The notes: a model not told the origin generated them from the letters alone. A stretch of DNA of 64,000 nucleotides from Inia geoffrensis (GCA_036417435.1 CM070910.1:17425501-17489500), one strand, 5' to 3'. Positions 1 to 11,879 are shown, counted from the stretch's first letter. A program made the numbers and translations.

Positions 1-584
1 GCTTATGAGATGAGCTAGATTTTTTTATGCTTTAAACTTTGTGTACTGTGTATAATTGCCCAGTAGTTTAAGATCACTTTCTCTTGCCCCATTAAAATAT
101 TAGAAAACAAACAAATCTAACCAAATGGTTTTCCCTAAGCTATTTATACTAAGTTAATAATCTATTAATAATATGCAATGGGAGTTAACACTGAAATAGA
201 AAAACACACATTATTTTGACAAATTACCCTCAGGGTTTGATAAGGCTTAACTAATTATTTATGTACACAGAAGAGCAATCTGGTAAACAAGTACGCTCAG
301 CCTTGCTAAACAAGCTCAAATTTGGTTCCAATTCATCTCACACCTTCTAGGAATGACCAGCAAATCAACACACTGGCTTACAGAAAATTCTACCGGGTGC
401 TGATTTCTCTGAGGTTGGGAAAAGGTGCTGACGTTTGATTAAACAATCAGTAGGACAAAAAAAAAAAAAGATACAACATTAAAATGTCAGAAGTTTGTTG
501 CATGATTTTCTTCTACTTTAGATCATTTACTTTGAGATCAAGGCCAGTTTGTCTGAAATATTTCAACTCTTAAAAAAAGATCAC
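1..584. other. Unassigned AT-rich sequence upstream of the first L1
   Basis: I see no gene and no recognisable repeat here apart from an adenine run near 457-469. The sequence is AT-rich, with frequent stops in all frames. It ends at the 5' edge of the L1 that starts near 585. Confidence 0.6.
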
Positions 585-1229
585 GGGGCCTCTGTTTAGG
601 ACCTGTGTGAAAGGGGATAGGTAACATGTCCAAGGAGGGCCTCTAGAGTGTGGAGTTCTGGAGTTTGGAGGCCTTTCCTGCAGCTTCCCTTGGCTGAGCT
701 TGAAGAGAACCAGGGCCTCCCTCAAAAAAGACTGTGTGGCTGACAGGGTCTTGGTGCTCCAGGCGGGTGTCAGGCCTGTGCCTCTGAGGTGGGAGAGCTG
801 AATTCAGGACACTGGTCCACCAGAGACCTCCTGGCTCCATGTGATATCAAAGGTGAAAGCTCTCCCGGAGATCTCCATCTCAACGCTAAGACCCAGCTCT
901 ACTAAGTGACCAGCAAGCTACAGTGCTGGACACCCTATGCCAAACAACTAGCAAGACAGGAACACAAACTCATCCATTAGCAGAGAGGCTGCCTAAAATC
1001 ATAATAAGGTCACAGACACCCAAAAACACACCACTGGATGTGGTCCTGCCCACCAGAAAGAAAAGATCCAGCCTCATCCACCAGAACACAGGCAACAGTC
1101 CCCTCCACCCGGAAGCCTACACAACCCACTGAACCAACATCAGCCACTGGGGGCAGACACCAAAAACAATAGGAACTACGAACCTGCAGCCTGCGAAAAG
1201 GAGGCCAAAAACAGAGTAGGTTAAGGAAA
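585..1229 (+). promoter_or_regulatory. L1 5' UTR (internal Pol II promoter region)
   Basis: This stretch lies directly before the ORF1 start and is GC-richer than the flanking DNA. Its last ~170 bases (cctcatccaccag..., then aactac...cctg) are clearly related to the equivalent region of the second L1 in this window (about 58,840-58,930 on the minus strand), which marks it as L1 leader. The outer part (585-1000) does not resemble the outer 5' UTR of that second L1, so the two belong to different 5' UTR types. L1 5' UTRs act as internal promoters; activity of this copy is not shown by sequence. Confidence 0.7.
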
Positions 1230-2119
1230 ATGAAAAGACAGAGAAATACACAGCAGATGAAGGAGCACGGTAAAACCCCACCAGACCTAACAAATGAAGA
1301 GGAAATAGGTACTCTACCTGAAAAAGAATTCAGAATAATGATAGTAGAGATGATCCAAAATCTTGGAAATAGAATGGAGAAAATACAAGAAACGTTTAAC
1401 AAGGACCTAGAAGAACTAAAGAGCAAACAAACAATGATGAACAACACAATAAATGAAATTAAAAACTCTCTAGAAGGAATCAATAGCAGAATAACTGAGG
1501 CAGAAGAACAGATAAGTGACCTGGGAGATAAAATAGTGGAAATAACTACTGCCGAGCAGAATAAAGAAAAAACAATGAAAAGAATTGAGGACAATTTCAG
1601 AGACCTCTGGGACAACATTAAACGCACCAACATTCGAATTATAGGGGTCCCAGAAGAAGAAGAGAAAAAGAAAGGGACTGAGAAAATATTTGAAGAGATT
1701 ATAGTTGAAAACTTCCCTAATATGGGAAAGGAAATAGTCAAGTCCAGGAAGCACAGAGAGTCCCATACAGGATAAATCAAAGGAGAACCACACCAAGACA
1801 CATATTAATCAAACTATCAAAAACTAAATACAAAGAGAAAATATTAAAAGCAGCAAGGGAAAAACAACAAATAACATACAAGGGAATCCCCATAAGGTTA
1901 ACAGCTTATCCTCCAGCAGAAACTCTGCAAGCCAGAAGGGAGTGGCAGGACATACTGAAAGTGATGAAAGGGAAAAACCTGCAACCAAGATTACTCTAGC
2001 CAGCAAGGATCTCATTCAGATTCGACAGAGAAGTTAAAACTTTTACATACAAGCAAAGGATAAGAGAATTCAGCACTACTAAACCAGCTTTGCAGCAAAT
2101 GCTAAAGGAACATCTCTAG
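1230..2119 (+). pseudogene. L1 ORF1 (nucleic-acid-binding chaperone), frameshifted
   Basis: The first 181 codons (1230-1775) read cleanly. They begin MKRQRNTQQM, continue through a charged coiled-coil stretch (roughly residues 45-110, with an INSRITEAEEQISDL heptad pattern) and enter the RRM domain (NIRIIGVPEEEE, then FEEIIVENFPNMGKEI). Compared with the second L1 in this window, four bases are missing near 1740 (atagtc-aagtcc), which sends translation to an early stop. The remaining C-terminal domain can still be followed in another frame to a stop at 2117-2119 (…QQMLKEHL). ORF1p normally forms trimers, coats L1 RNA and is needed for retrotransposition. This copy is a pseudogene. Confidence 0.9.
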
Positions 2120-2176
2120 GAGGAAAGACAAGAGAAGGAAAAGACCTACAATAACAAATCCAAAACAATTAAGAAA

Positions 2177-5100
2177 ATGGTAATAGGAACATACATATCG
2201 ATAACTACCTTAAAGGTAATGGATTAAATGCTCCAACCAAAAGACATAGACTGGCTGAATGGATACAAAAAAAAGACCCATATATACGCTGTCTTCAAGA
2301 GACCCACTTCAGACCCGGGGACACATACAGACTGAAAGTGAGAGGATGGAAAAAGATATTCCATGAAAATGGAAATCAAAAGAAAGCTGGAGTAGCAATT
2401 CTCATACCAGACAAAATAGACTTTAAATAAAGACTATTATAAGAGACAAAGAAGGACACTACATAAAGATCAAGGCATCAATCTAAGAAGAAGATATAAC
2501 AATTATAAATATTTATGCACCCAACATAGGAGCACCTCAATACATAAGGCAAATGCTAACAGCCTTAAAAGGGGAAATTGACAGTAATGCAATCATAGTA
2601 GGGGACGTTGACACCCCACTTTCACCAATGGACAGATCATCCAAAATGAAAATAAATAAGGGAACACAAGCTTTAAATGATACATTAAACAAGATGGACT
2701 TAATTGATATTTACAGGACATTCCATCCAACAACAACAGAATACACTTTCTTCTCAAGGACTCACGGAACATTCTCCAGAATAGATCATATCTTGGGTCA
2801 CAAAGCAAGCCTTGGTAAACTTAAGAAAACTGAAATCATATCAAGTATCTTTTCCGACCACAACGCCATGAGACTAGATATCAATTACAGGAAAATAATC
2901 TGTAAAAGATACAAACAAATGGAGGCTAAACAATACACTACTAAATAACCAAGAGATCACTGAAGAAATCAAAGAGGAAATCAAAAAATACCTAGAAACA
3001 AATGACAATGAAAGCACAATGACTGAAAACCTATGAAATGCAGCAAAAGCAGTTCTAAGAGGGAAGTTTATAGCAATACAATCCTACCTAAAGAAACAAG
3101 AAACATCTCAAATAAACAACCTAACCTTACACCTAAAGTAATTAGAGAAAGAAGAACAAAAACCCCCCAAAGTTAGCAGAAGGAAAGAAATCATAAAGAT
3201 CAGATCAGAAATAAATGAAAAAGAAATGAAGGAAACAATAGCAAAGATCAATAAAACTAAAAGCTGGTTCTTTCAGGAGATAAAAGAAATTGATAAACTG
3301 TTAGACTCATCAAGAAAAAAAGGGAGAAGGCTCAAATCAATAGAATTGGAAATGAAAAGGGAGAAGTAACAACGGACACTGCAGAAAGACAAAGGATCAT
3401 GAGAGATTACTACAAGCAGCTATATGCCAATAAATTGGACAACCTGGAAGAAGTGGGCAAATTCTTAGAAAACCACAATCTTCCGAGACTGAATCAGGAA
3501 GAAATAGAAAATATAAACAGACCAATCACAAGCACAGAAATTGAGACTGCGATTAAAAACCTTCCAACAAACAAAAGCCCAGGATCAGATGGCTTCACAG
3601 GCAAATTCTATCAAACAATTAGAGAAGAGCTAACACCTATCATTCTCAAACTCTCCCAAAACATAGCAGAGGGAGGAACACCCTCAGACTCATTCTACGA
3701 GGCCACCATCACCCTGATATCAAAACCAGACAAAGATGTCACATAGAAAGAAAACTACAAGCCAATATCACTGATGAACATAGATGCAAAAATCCTCAAC
3801 AAAATACTACCAAACAGAATCCAACAACACATTAAAAGGATCATAAACCATGATCAAGTGGGGTTTATCCCAGGAATGCAAGGATTCTTCAATATATGCA
3901 AATCAATCAATGTGACAAACCATATTAACAAATTGAAGGAGAAAAACCATAGGATCATCTCAATAGATGTAGAAAAAGCTCTTGACAAAATTCAACACCG
4001 ATTTATGATAAAAATCCTCCAGAAAGTAGGCATAGAGGGAACTTACCTCAACATAATAAAGGCCATATATGACAAACCCACAGCCAACATCATTCTCGAT
4101 GGTGAAAAACTGAAACCATTTCCTCTAAGATCAGGAACAAGACAAGGTTGTCCACTCTCACCACTATTCAACATAGTTTTGGAAGTTTTAGCCACAGCAA
4201 TCAGAGAAGAAAAAGAAATAGAAGGAATCCAAATCGGAAAAGCAGAAGTAAAGCGTACTTCTTTTGGTTTGGTTAGATGACATGATACTATACATAGAGA
4301 ATCCTAAAGATGTTACCAGAAAAATACTAGAGCTAATCAATGAATTTGGTAAAGTGTCAGGATACAAAATTAATGGGCAGAAATCTCTTGCATTTCTATA
4401 CGCTAATGATGAAAAATCTGAAAGAGGAATTAAGGAAACACCCCCATTTGCCATTGCAACAAGAAGAGTAAAATACCTAGGAATAAACCTACCTAAGGAG
4501 ACAAAAGACCTGTAGGCAGAAAACTGTGACACTGATGAAAGAAAATAAAGATGATACAATCAGATGGAGAGATATACCATGTTCTTGGATTGGAAGAATC
4601 AACATTGTGAAAATGACTATACTACCCCAAACAACCTACATATTCAATGCAATCCCTATCAAACCACCAATGACATTTTTCACAGAACTAGAACAAAAAA
4701 TTTCACAATTTGTATGGAAACACAAAAGACCCCGAATAGCCAAAGCAATCTTGAGAAAAAAAACGGAGCTGGGGGAATCAGGCTCCCAGACTTCAGACTA
4801 TACTACCAAGCTACAGTAATCAAGACAGTATCATACTGGCACAAAAAGAGAAATACTGATCAATGGAACAGGATAGAAAGCCCTGAGATAAACCCACACA
4901 CATATGGTCACCTTATTTTTGATAAAGGAGGCAAGAATATACAAAGGAGAAAAGACAGCCTGTTCAATAAGTGGTGCTGGGAAAACTGGACAGCTACAGG
5001 TAAAAGAATGAAATCAGGACACTCCCTAACACCATACACAAAAACAAACTCAAAATGGATTAAAGACCTAAATATAAGGCCAGAGATTCTAAAATTCTTA

Positions 5101-5985
5101 GAGGAAAACATAGGCAGAACACTCTATGACATAAATCACAGCGAGATCCTTTTTGACCCACCTCCTAGAGAAGTGAAAATAAAAACAAAAATAAACAAAT
5201 GGGACCTAATGAAACTTAAAAGCTTTTGCACAGCAAAGGAAACTATAAACAACACGAAAAGACAACCCTCAGAATGGGAGAAAATATTTTCAAATGAAGC
5301 AACTGACAAAGGATTAATCTCCAAAATTTATGAGAAGCTCATGCAGCTCAATGTCAAGAAAACAAACAACCGAATCCAAAAATGGGCAGAAGACCTAAAT
5401 AGACATTTCTCCAAAGAAGATACACAGATTGCCAACAAACACTTGAAAGGATGCTCCACATCATGAATCATTAGAGAAATGCACATCAAAACTACAATGA
5501 GGCATCACCTCTCACCAGTCAGAATGGCCATCACCAAAAATCTACAATCAATGCTGGAGAGGGTGTGGAGAAAAGGGAACCCTCTTGCACTGCTGGTGGA
5601 AATGTAAACTGATACAGCCACTATGGAGAACAGTATGGAGGTTCCTTAAAAAACTAAAAATAGAATTACCATACGACCCAGCGATCCCAGTACTGGCATA
5701 TACCCTGAGACAACCATAATTCAAAAGGAGTCATGTACCACAATGTTCATTGCACCTCTGTTTACAATAGCCAGGACATGGAGGCAACCTAAGTGCCCAT
5801 CAACAGATGAATGGATAAAGAAGATGTGGCACATATATACAATGGAATATTACTCAGCCATAAAAAGAAACGAAATTGAGTTATTTGTAGTGAGGTGGAT
5901 GGACCTAGAGTCTGTCATACAGAGTGAAGTAAGTCAGAAAGAGGAAAACAAATACTATATGCTAACACATATATATGGAATCTAA
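2177..5985 (+). pseudogene. L1 ORF2 (endonuclease-reverse transcriptase), multiply broken
   Basis: The span of ~3.8 kb matches the normal ~1,270-codon ORF2. The start MVIGTYISI is followed by a one-base deletion near 2214 that breaks the endonuclease N-terminus. The rest of the endonuclease is readable at 2553-2948, including GDVDTPLSPMDRSS (usually GDFN), SRIDHILGHK and SDHNAMR. Reverse-transcriptase pieces follow at 3399-3746, 3774-4280 ([18 protein letters not shown]), 4264-4515 and 4564-5466, with the C-terminal end at 5743-5985 (MLTHIYGI). The catalytic FADD motif is disrupted: about seven extra bases near 4251-4275 replace it with a W-L-D-D reading in another frame. The longest surviving frame is 300 codons (4564-5466). 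No function is possible. Confidence 0.92.
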
Positions 5986-6360
5986 AAAATAAAAAAAAAA
6001 TGGTTCTGAAGAACCTAGGGGCAGGGCAGGAATAAAGACGCAGATGTAGAGAATGGACTTGAGGACACAGGGACGGGGAAGGGTAAGCTGAGCAAAGTGA
6101 GAGAGTGGCATGGACATATATACACTACCAAATGTAAAACAGACAGCTAGTGGGAAGCAGCTGCATCGCACAGGGACATCAGCTCGGTGCTTTGTGACCA
6201 TCTAGCGGGGTGGGATAGGGTGGGTGGGAGGGAGACGCAGGAGGGAGGAGATATGGGGATATATATATATGTATAGCTGATTCACTCTGTTATAAAGCAG
6301 AAACTAACACATCATTATAAAGCAATTATACTCCAATAAAGCTGTTAAAAAGAAAATTAA
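5986..6360 (+). other. L1 3' UTR with polyadenylation signal
   Basis: This is the 3' tail of the L1: a G-rich stretch near 6200-6245, a short TA run at 6258-6270, then cactctgttataaagcag and AATAAA at 6335-6340, ending in an A-rich tail. The same 3' UTR recurs in shorter L1 copies at 40,565-40,902 and 45,970-46,358, which confirms it as L1. Confidence 0.88.
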
Positions 6361-6662
6361 AACCTCCATCCTGTTCTCCATAGTGGCTGTATCAATTTAC
6401 ATTCCCACCAACAATGCAAGAGGGTTCCCTTTTCTCCACACCCTCTCCAGCATTGATTGTAGATTTTTGATGATGACCATTCTGACTGGTGAGAGGTGAT
6501 ACCTCATTGTAGTTTTGATGTGCTTTTCTCTAATGATTAGTGATGTGGAGCATCCTTTCATGTGTTTGTTGGCAATCTGTATGTCTTCTTTGGAGAAATG
6601 TTTATTTAGGTCTTCTGCCCATTTTTGGATTGGGTTGTTTGCTTTTCTGATATTGAGCTGCA
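6361..6662 (-). mobile_element. Internal L1 ORF2 fragment, antisense, abutting the L1 3' end
   Basis: Read on the minus strand this encodes a clean 88-codon ORF2 piece ([18 protein letters not shown] … [18 protein letters not shown]). It is the reverse complement counterpart of 5342-5643 in the preceding L1, base for base at both edges apart from substitutions. It has neither an L1 3' end nor a poly(A) tract, so it is not a normal separate 5'-truncated insertion. It starts directly after the A-rich tail of the preceding L1. It may be a remnant of an inversion, recombination or an older L1. Confidence 0.88.
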
Positions 6663-7937
6663 ATCAAGGACATTGATTTAGGTAATTTAGAATAATCCCA
6701 TCTGAACCCTTTATTTTACCTATGAGAAAACTGGTGACCTAAAAGGTTGATTACCTGTGCAAGGTCACCTTGATGTCAGGTCAACCAGGCCAAGGCTCCT
6801 TCTACCAAAGTATGCTGCCAATGGCACTGAATTAAGGAAGAGGCCACCAGTTCTAATGGGGCAGCTATGCCCCAACCATACTGCAGATTACTCTTGATGA
6901 CTCAAAAGATCTTCAGACTTTAGAAAAATCTTTTTCCGATTTCTAATGTCCTAGACGACTTCAAATTGGGTTTGGGGATCTATAAACACTTGATTGATAA
7001 TCTATATTGATATCCTTGGACAGAATTTATCTAAGTGTGTCTATAAAACATGTCTTTTTGATTCGTCCTCCAAAAAAAGCCATCTTCAGTCAAAAAACTT
7101 GGGAAATCATTTTATGCAACATACCTCTTTTAGAAATGAAAGTTTCTCTTTGAGAAAAAGACTTTTTAATGTATTTGTCCACAGAAACTTATTAGCCAGT
7201 AGTGGTTATTTAAATAGCCACTACTCACATGTTCCAGAGCACCTAGTATGCTGTCTTGCATTCAGCTGGTGCTCAATAATTGCCTGGGAATTTGAATTGG
7301 TAAACATTAGCTCTGTCTGAATTCCTCTAATATACTCATTATGTATATACCTTACACAGGTTTCTCTGTGGTCTCACAATGATTTGCTCGCAAAGACTAT
7401 TCCTAAAAGGATTAATTTTCAGTAAATCTTTGAATTTTTGCCATTCAGGGAAGAATACGTGGTTTTATTTTTTCTCAGTGCTGCCCCATTTAGATACTAT
7501 CTCTAGCTCAGCAAGGACTTGTAGTGGGAGCATGGTTTAAAAAGGGGGAATTAAGTCATCATTCCTTTCAAGCTTCTAGAAAGTATTTCTAATGAAAACC
7601 ACTCTGGGGGACTGAGGAGGTGCACACAGGTGGGGTTGGCATGAATCTAGTTCTTGAACGGGTAGCAGTCACACAGGTATTTGCTTTCAAGTTTTCCTTA
7701 ACATTTGACAAATATATTTTATACATTCTTCCAAATGTGTATTTTATGATTTAAAAAGAGAAAAGGAAACGCCATCTAACTCTATGCCTGATTACGTCCC
7801 TCCCTACCTACCCAAAGGTGAGAGTGAGACCACTGGCCACGTTTACACTGTTGAAAGTCAGCTCAACCATCTTGGTCTTCTCTACCAGACACAGGAGCAA
7901 AGGGGCAGGACCTGGAAGCTGTGTACTTTTTCCAGCT
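6663..7937. other. Unassigned sequence with faint ancient repeats
   Basis: No gene is visible. Two weak ancient-repeat signals occur, a MIR at about 6690-6830 and an L2/MIR-like tail at about 7205-7290 (gagcacctagtatgctgtc, then gctcaataattg). A 108-codon open frame at 6994-7320 has no recognisable domain and is probably chance. Confidence 0.5.
6690..6830 (+). repeat. MIR SINE fragment
   Basis: The order of motifs fits the MIR core on the + strand: ttttacctatgagaaaactg, a purine-rich gap, then acctgtgcaaggtcacctt, then a ccaaggctcc segment. These match the MIR motifs for a gradient of the type 'ttttacagatgag…aact…gcccaaggtcac'. The copy is old and diverged. Confidence 0.6.
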
Positions 7938-7952
7938 TCTAAGTTAATTCTT
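7938..7952. repeat. Target-site duplication, left copy, of the inverted L1
   Basis: The 15-base string tctaagttaattctt occurs here and again at 9225-9239, exactly flanking the L1 at 7953-9224. A perfect duplication of this length is the footprint of L1-type target-primed integration. Confidence 0.92.
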
Positions 7953-8425
7953 TATTTTTTAAAACTGAAGTATAGTTGATTTACAATATTGTGTTAGTTT
8001 CAGGTGTACAGCAAACTGATTTGGTTACGCATATATACGTATATATCTATATTTTTCTTAAAAATTCTTTTCCATTATAGCCTATTATAAGATACTGAAT
8101 ATAGTTCCCTTTGCTATACAGTAAAACCTTGTTGTTTACCTATTTTATATACGGTAGTGTGCATCTGTTAATCCTATACTCCCAGTTTATCCCGTACGCC
8201 TTCCTCTTTGGTAACCATAAGTTTGTTTTCTATGTCTGTGAGTCTGTTTCTGTTTTGTAAATAAGTTCGTTTGTACTATTTTTTACATTCCACATATAAG
8301 TGATATCATACGATATTTGTCTTTCTCTGCCTGACTTACTTCACTTAGTATGATAAACTCTAGGTCCACCCATGTTGCTGCCAATGGCATTATTTCATTC
8401 TTCTTTATGGCTGAGTAATATTCCA

Positions 8426-8477
8426 TCACATATATATCTATATATCTATATATCTATATCTATATCTCTATATATCT
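8426..8477. repeat. TATATC-type simple repeat inside the L1
   Basis: Repeated tatatc/tatctc units, probably expanded from a short TA-rich stretch of the L1 ORF2 3' region. Interrupted by single-base changes. Confidence 0.85.
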
Positions 8478-8783
8478 TCTTTATCTACTTTTTTTAACCA
8501 TTCATCTGTTGATGGACACTTTGGTTGCTTCCATGTCTTGGCTATTATAAATAGTGCTGCTATGAACCTTGGAGTGTGTGTATCTTTTTGAATTTGAGTT
8601 TTCATCTTTTCTGGATATATACCCAGAAGTGGGATTGCTGGATCATACGGCAGTTCTATTTTTAGTTTTTTGAGGAACATCCATACTGTCTTCCATAGCG
8701 GCTGCAGCAATATACATTCCCACCAATAGTGTAGAAAGGTACCCTTTTCTCCATACCTTCTCCAGCACTTATTATTTGTAGAC

Positions 8784-8981
8784 TTTTTTTTTTTTTTTTT
8801 TTTTAGTGGTACGCGGGCCTCTCCCGTTGCGGAGCACAGGCTCCGGACGTGCAGGCTCAGCAGCCATGGCTCACGGGCCCAGCTGCTCCGCGGCATGTGG
8901 GATCTTCCTGGACTGGGGCACGAACCCGCGTCCCCTGCATTGGCAGGCGGACTCTCAACCACTGCGCCACCAGGGAAGCCC
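8784..8981 (-). mobile_element. CHR-type tRNA-derived SINE, nested in L1
   Basis: On the minus strand the element reads from the gggcttccctggtgg head (8981 backwards) through the Pol III box region to a tail seen here as a T run at 8784-8804. The 16-base site tatttgtagacttttt is present at 8773-8788 (merging into the T tract) and 8982-8997, so this is a clean later insertion into the L1. Confidence 0.95.
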
Positions 8982-9224
8982 TATTTGTAGACTTTTTGAT
9001 GATGATCATTCTGACCGGTGTGAGGTGATACCTCATTGTAGTTTTGATCTGCATTTCTCTAATAATTAGCAATGTTGAGCATCTTATCATGTGCCTGTTG
9101 GCCATCTGTATGTCTGGTAAGATGTTTGCCAACAGTGTGACTGACAAGAGCTTAATTTCCAGAATATACAAACAGCTCATACAACCCAACAGAAAAACGG
9201 GCAGAAGACCTAAATAGACATTTC

Positions 9225-9239
9225 TCTAAGTTAATTCTT
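9225..9239. repeat. Target-site duplication, right copy, of the inverted L1
   Basis: Perfect 15-base match to 7938-7952. It lies immediately after the sense-oriented, inverted 5' piece of the L1. Confidence 0.92.
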
Positions 9240-11399
9240 CACAGTACGGCATCATTACTTTATATTGTTATTTCACTTGAAGTGGTAGTGAATTTAGTCA
9301 CATTCTGGCAGTCACATTCTGGCTTAAATCTAAGCATTAAAATACATTTCTAAAGCCACTTCAGAGAAATTTGGAAATTCAGTTGCATTAACCAAACTTC
9401 TGTTTCCTGCTCTGGAAATGGCCAACAATATAGAGTATTCTCACATTTACTCCCTATGAGCTTCTATATTTTAGCTTCTATTTATGAGTGACCATACAGT
9501 ATTAGCCTTTCTGTTTGTCAGATGAGTTTTTATTAGTATTATTGTTCAGGTACTTCATGGTCCACTATTGTCAAAACCTGATCTATAACACTTTTTAGAA
9601 ATAAAAGACACTATGGCTTTTTGTTTTCGCATTTTAGCCTTCTTGAAAAGAGTTCTCCTTTTTCTTGTCAGAGGTAGTTAAAGCAGTAATCCTCTGAAAC
9701 ATTTTAACAAACCAAAGTAGAAAATGACTGAATATTTTCCAAGTTCCTATCTCAGCCCACAGGCTCAGGAATATGAATTAGGCGCACTGACATAAATGTT
9801 GAATCGTTAATATTTCACACCAAAAGAAATGCCTCCAGGTAGCTTTTAGCATACTGCTGTAATCTTGGGTAATGAATTAATCATACTCGTCTTTAACATG
9901 GAATGCTAAGGTGGAATTCATACCGAAGAGGACAGATCAGATAAGCAAGCACTTCTGCTCCGGAAAACTATTTCACCAGTACATTAGCGTTCAGAGCATT
10001 GACTAATCTCTACAGACTAGGACCTAAAATTAATATCGGTCCCAAAGCCCCAGTCTCAGAACAGCGCCAGATAAAAATCCCAAATCAGACTGCTAGAAAT
10101 GCTTCCAAGGAGAAGCAGCAGCCAGGGAACCAGTAATATTCATTCAGTAAATAGGAGTTTATCTCACTTACCTTTGTTGTGAGGCCTTTCTGATTAGCAA
10201 CGTCTACAAGTTGCTTGTGGAGGGCTGGTTCCCTTAACTAAAGAGGGTGTGTCTGCATGTACACTAATACTCCTTAGACCAACTTTCTGCCTAGCTGGGT
10301 GACACAGAGTTAATATCGAGGTTGACTGGAAATTTACGTGCCCATGGCAGTCAAAATGAAGCACAGGCCGACTCACAGGCCATTCTGACACACAGTGGGG
10401 GAGGTTTTGGTTCACATAATTTTGATTATATAGAATTATTTCGCTCTTTATAGATGAAAGCTGTCTTATGTTTTGTTATTCACACCTCTAGTGAGCTCCC
10501 CTATTCCCTGTTATTTTACGGCTCTAGTCATTTCTTCCAGGTAATATTTTGGAGCCTAGGAAACGCAGCACGAGATTCACCCTAAATTTAGTTACACGCA
10601 TGGAGCCGGACTTGGGAGGAAGGGGGACTAGGCTGACAGTCTCCTTGCTCCTAACCTTGACCTGCTGAAGGGCAGGCCAGGGGTGAGCACACCACCTCAC
10701 TGAAAATCAGCAGGAAGGCATCTTCCGAGAGAGGAGAACACATACAAATGTGTATTTCATGGTCCTGTATCAGTAAATCTCATATTCGTTTTAGAGGACC
10801 ATGGCTGTCATCCATCCATCCATTCAATCGTCCATTAATTCTTTTAACGAATTTGTGTTCCAGATCTGTAACATTTAAGGTACTCTCCTGGAACTGCAGA
10901 TTAGACAAAACATGATGTGGCTTCTGTCCTTCAGTTTGTGCATGAAAAAGGGAAGAGAGGGCGGGAAGGGAGTGGTGGAGAGAGTGCATGTCATGGTCGA
11001 AAGGCCGATCATAAACGTAACATAAATTATGTCTACTTTTATGAATTCTGTATGATGGATTAATCCAATCCTCATTATGCACGTTTCCTAATTTTAAATA
11101 TAAACTTTATTCAGAAAGTATCACTCCTTTTTTTATATCATTATTTGGTAGCATAGAAATCCTACACCTCAGCCCCTTAAAATATAAAGGAAATTGACCT
11201 ATGTGAATATCTACAATACAAGGTCAAGTGAGATGAGTACTATCAAAAAAGTACTATGTGCTGTGAGAATTTACTTAAATCAGAGATTGCTCTGATCTGG
11301 AGGGAGCACAGAGTGAAGGTTCCAGAAAAGGACTATCTTTCAAACAAGCTCCAAAGAGCCTGCAAGATTTCAAGGGACCAAAGAATCTAACAGTTCAAA
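9240..11399. other. Unassigned intergenic sequence
   Basis: No gene and no confident repeat. It holds a 14-bp tandem duplication (agtcacattctggc at 9296-9309 and 9310-9323) and a short ccatc-rich stretch near 10,806-10,825. Open frames on the minus strand at 10,194-10,415 and 10,780-11,082 lack recognisable domains. Confidence 0.5.
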
Positions 11400-11870
11400 T
11401 GCCACATAGGAAGGACCTTGAGTGCTTGAAAACTGACTGGAGTGTGGCAGGGAGGGGTGCAGGATGGCTGGGAAGTGTCGGTGTGAGTGGGAGTTCTGGG
11501 ATCTGGGGAGTGGGGCCGGTGACCCATTGACAAGACACAAAGAAGGTGGATGGGGGAGGGGCAGGGGCAGGGGCAGGTTAGGGTTTGGGAGCATAAGGGT
11601 AGGATGTACTAAGTTTGAAGGCTGGGGCAAGATTCTAGTGAAAATGTCCAATAGTGAGTTTGAAACACAGCCTGCAGTCTTCTGAACATCTTTTAGTGCC
11701 TACATGTTGGAGAGAGCTGATGCTGAAAGTATACATGTGATTTCGTGGGAATGAGGGTTGAGAAGAAAAGGGAAAAGGATAGAGACTTAGAGAATGTCCA
11801 CGTTCAGGGGCAGAGAGGAAGAAGTGAAATCAAGGAAGAGAATATATCAAGGGCTGTGAGAACACTCACT
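11400..11870 (-). repeat. Probable diverged L2 LINE fragment
   Basis: Purine-rich sequence with ggaagaagtgaaatcaagg and related gagag/gaagg phrases resembles the antisense of the middle part of LINE-2. The match is by pattern only and the copy is very diverged. A short G-rich tandem (ggggca three times near 11,550-11,576) sits inside it. Confidence 0.3.
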
Positions 11871-11879
11871 GTTAAAAAA

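Larger units (their letters stand above)
585..6360 (+). mobile_element. 5'-complete L1 retrotransposon, defective
   Basis: The parts of a LINE-1 appear in order: a 5' UTR (about 585-1229), ORF1 (1230-2119), an inter-ORF spacer, ORF2 (2177-5985) and a 3' UTR with an AATAAA signal at 6335-6340 and an A-rich end. The length of about 5.8 kb fits a near-complete mammalian L1. Both ORFs carry several frameshifts and stops, so it cannot encode a working machine. I found no convincing target-site duplication: a run of A and gatcac precedes the 5' edge but does not recur after the 3' edge. The 3' end runs straight into an antisense L1 piece at 6361, so the 3' junction may have been rearranged. The 5' edge is approximate. 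Confidence 0.93.
7953..9224 (-). mobile_element. 5'-truncated L1 with 5' inversion (twin priming)
   Basis: From 7953 to about 9115 the L1 is antisense: a T-rich tract (poly(A) tail) at 7951-7960, the 3' UTR, then the ORF2 C-terminus (minus-strand [24 protein letters not shown]). From about 9116 to 9224 the orientation flips to sense (agcttaatttccag … cagaagacctaaatagac). The two parts are neighbours in a normal L1, missing only a few bases between them. This is the classic twin-priming structure, and the whole unit is framed by a perfect 15-bp duplication. A CHR SINE (8784-8981) inserted later. Confidence 0.92.

Noticed and set aside
1010..1801. 263-codon open frame on the minus strand
   Set aside because: It is the antisense shadow of the L1 5' UTR and ORF1; its hydrophobic, serine-rich text is the complement of lysine/glutamate-rich ORF1.
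585..6360. Possible intact, active L1
   Set aside because: ORF1 has a 4-base deletion, ORF2 has an early frameshift, several stops and a damaged RT catalytic motif.
536..6670. The 7-base match atcaagg near 537 and 6663 as target-site duplication of the first L1 plus antisense piece
   Set aside because: It is too short, and it lies about 40 bases away from the apparent L1 5' edge.
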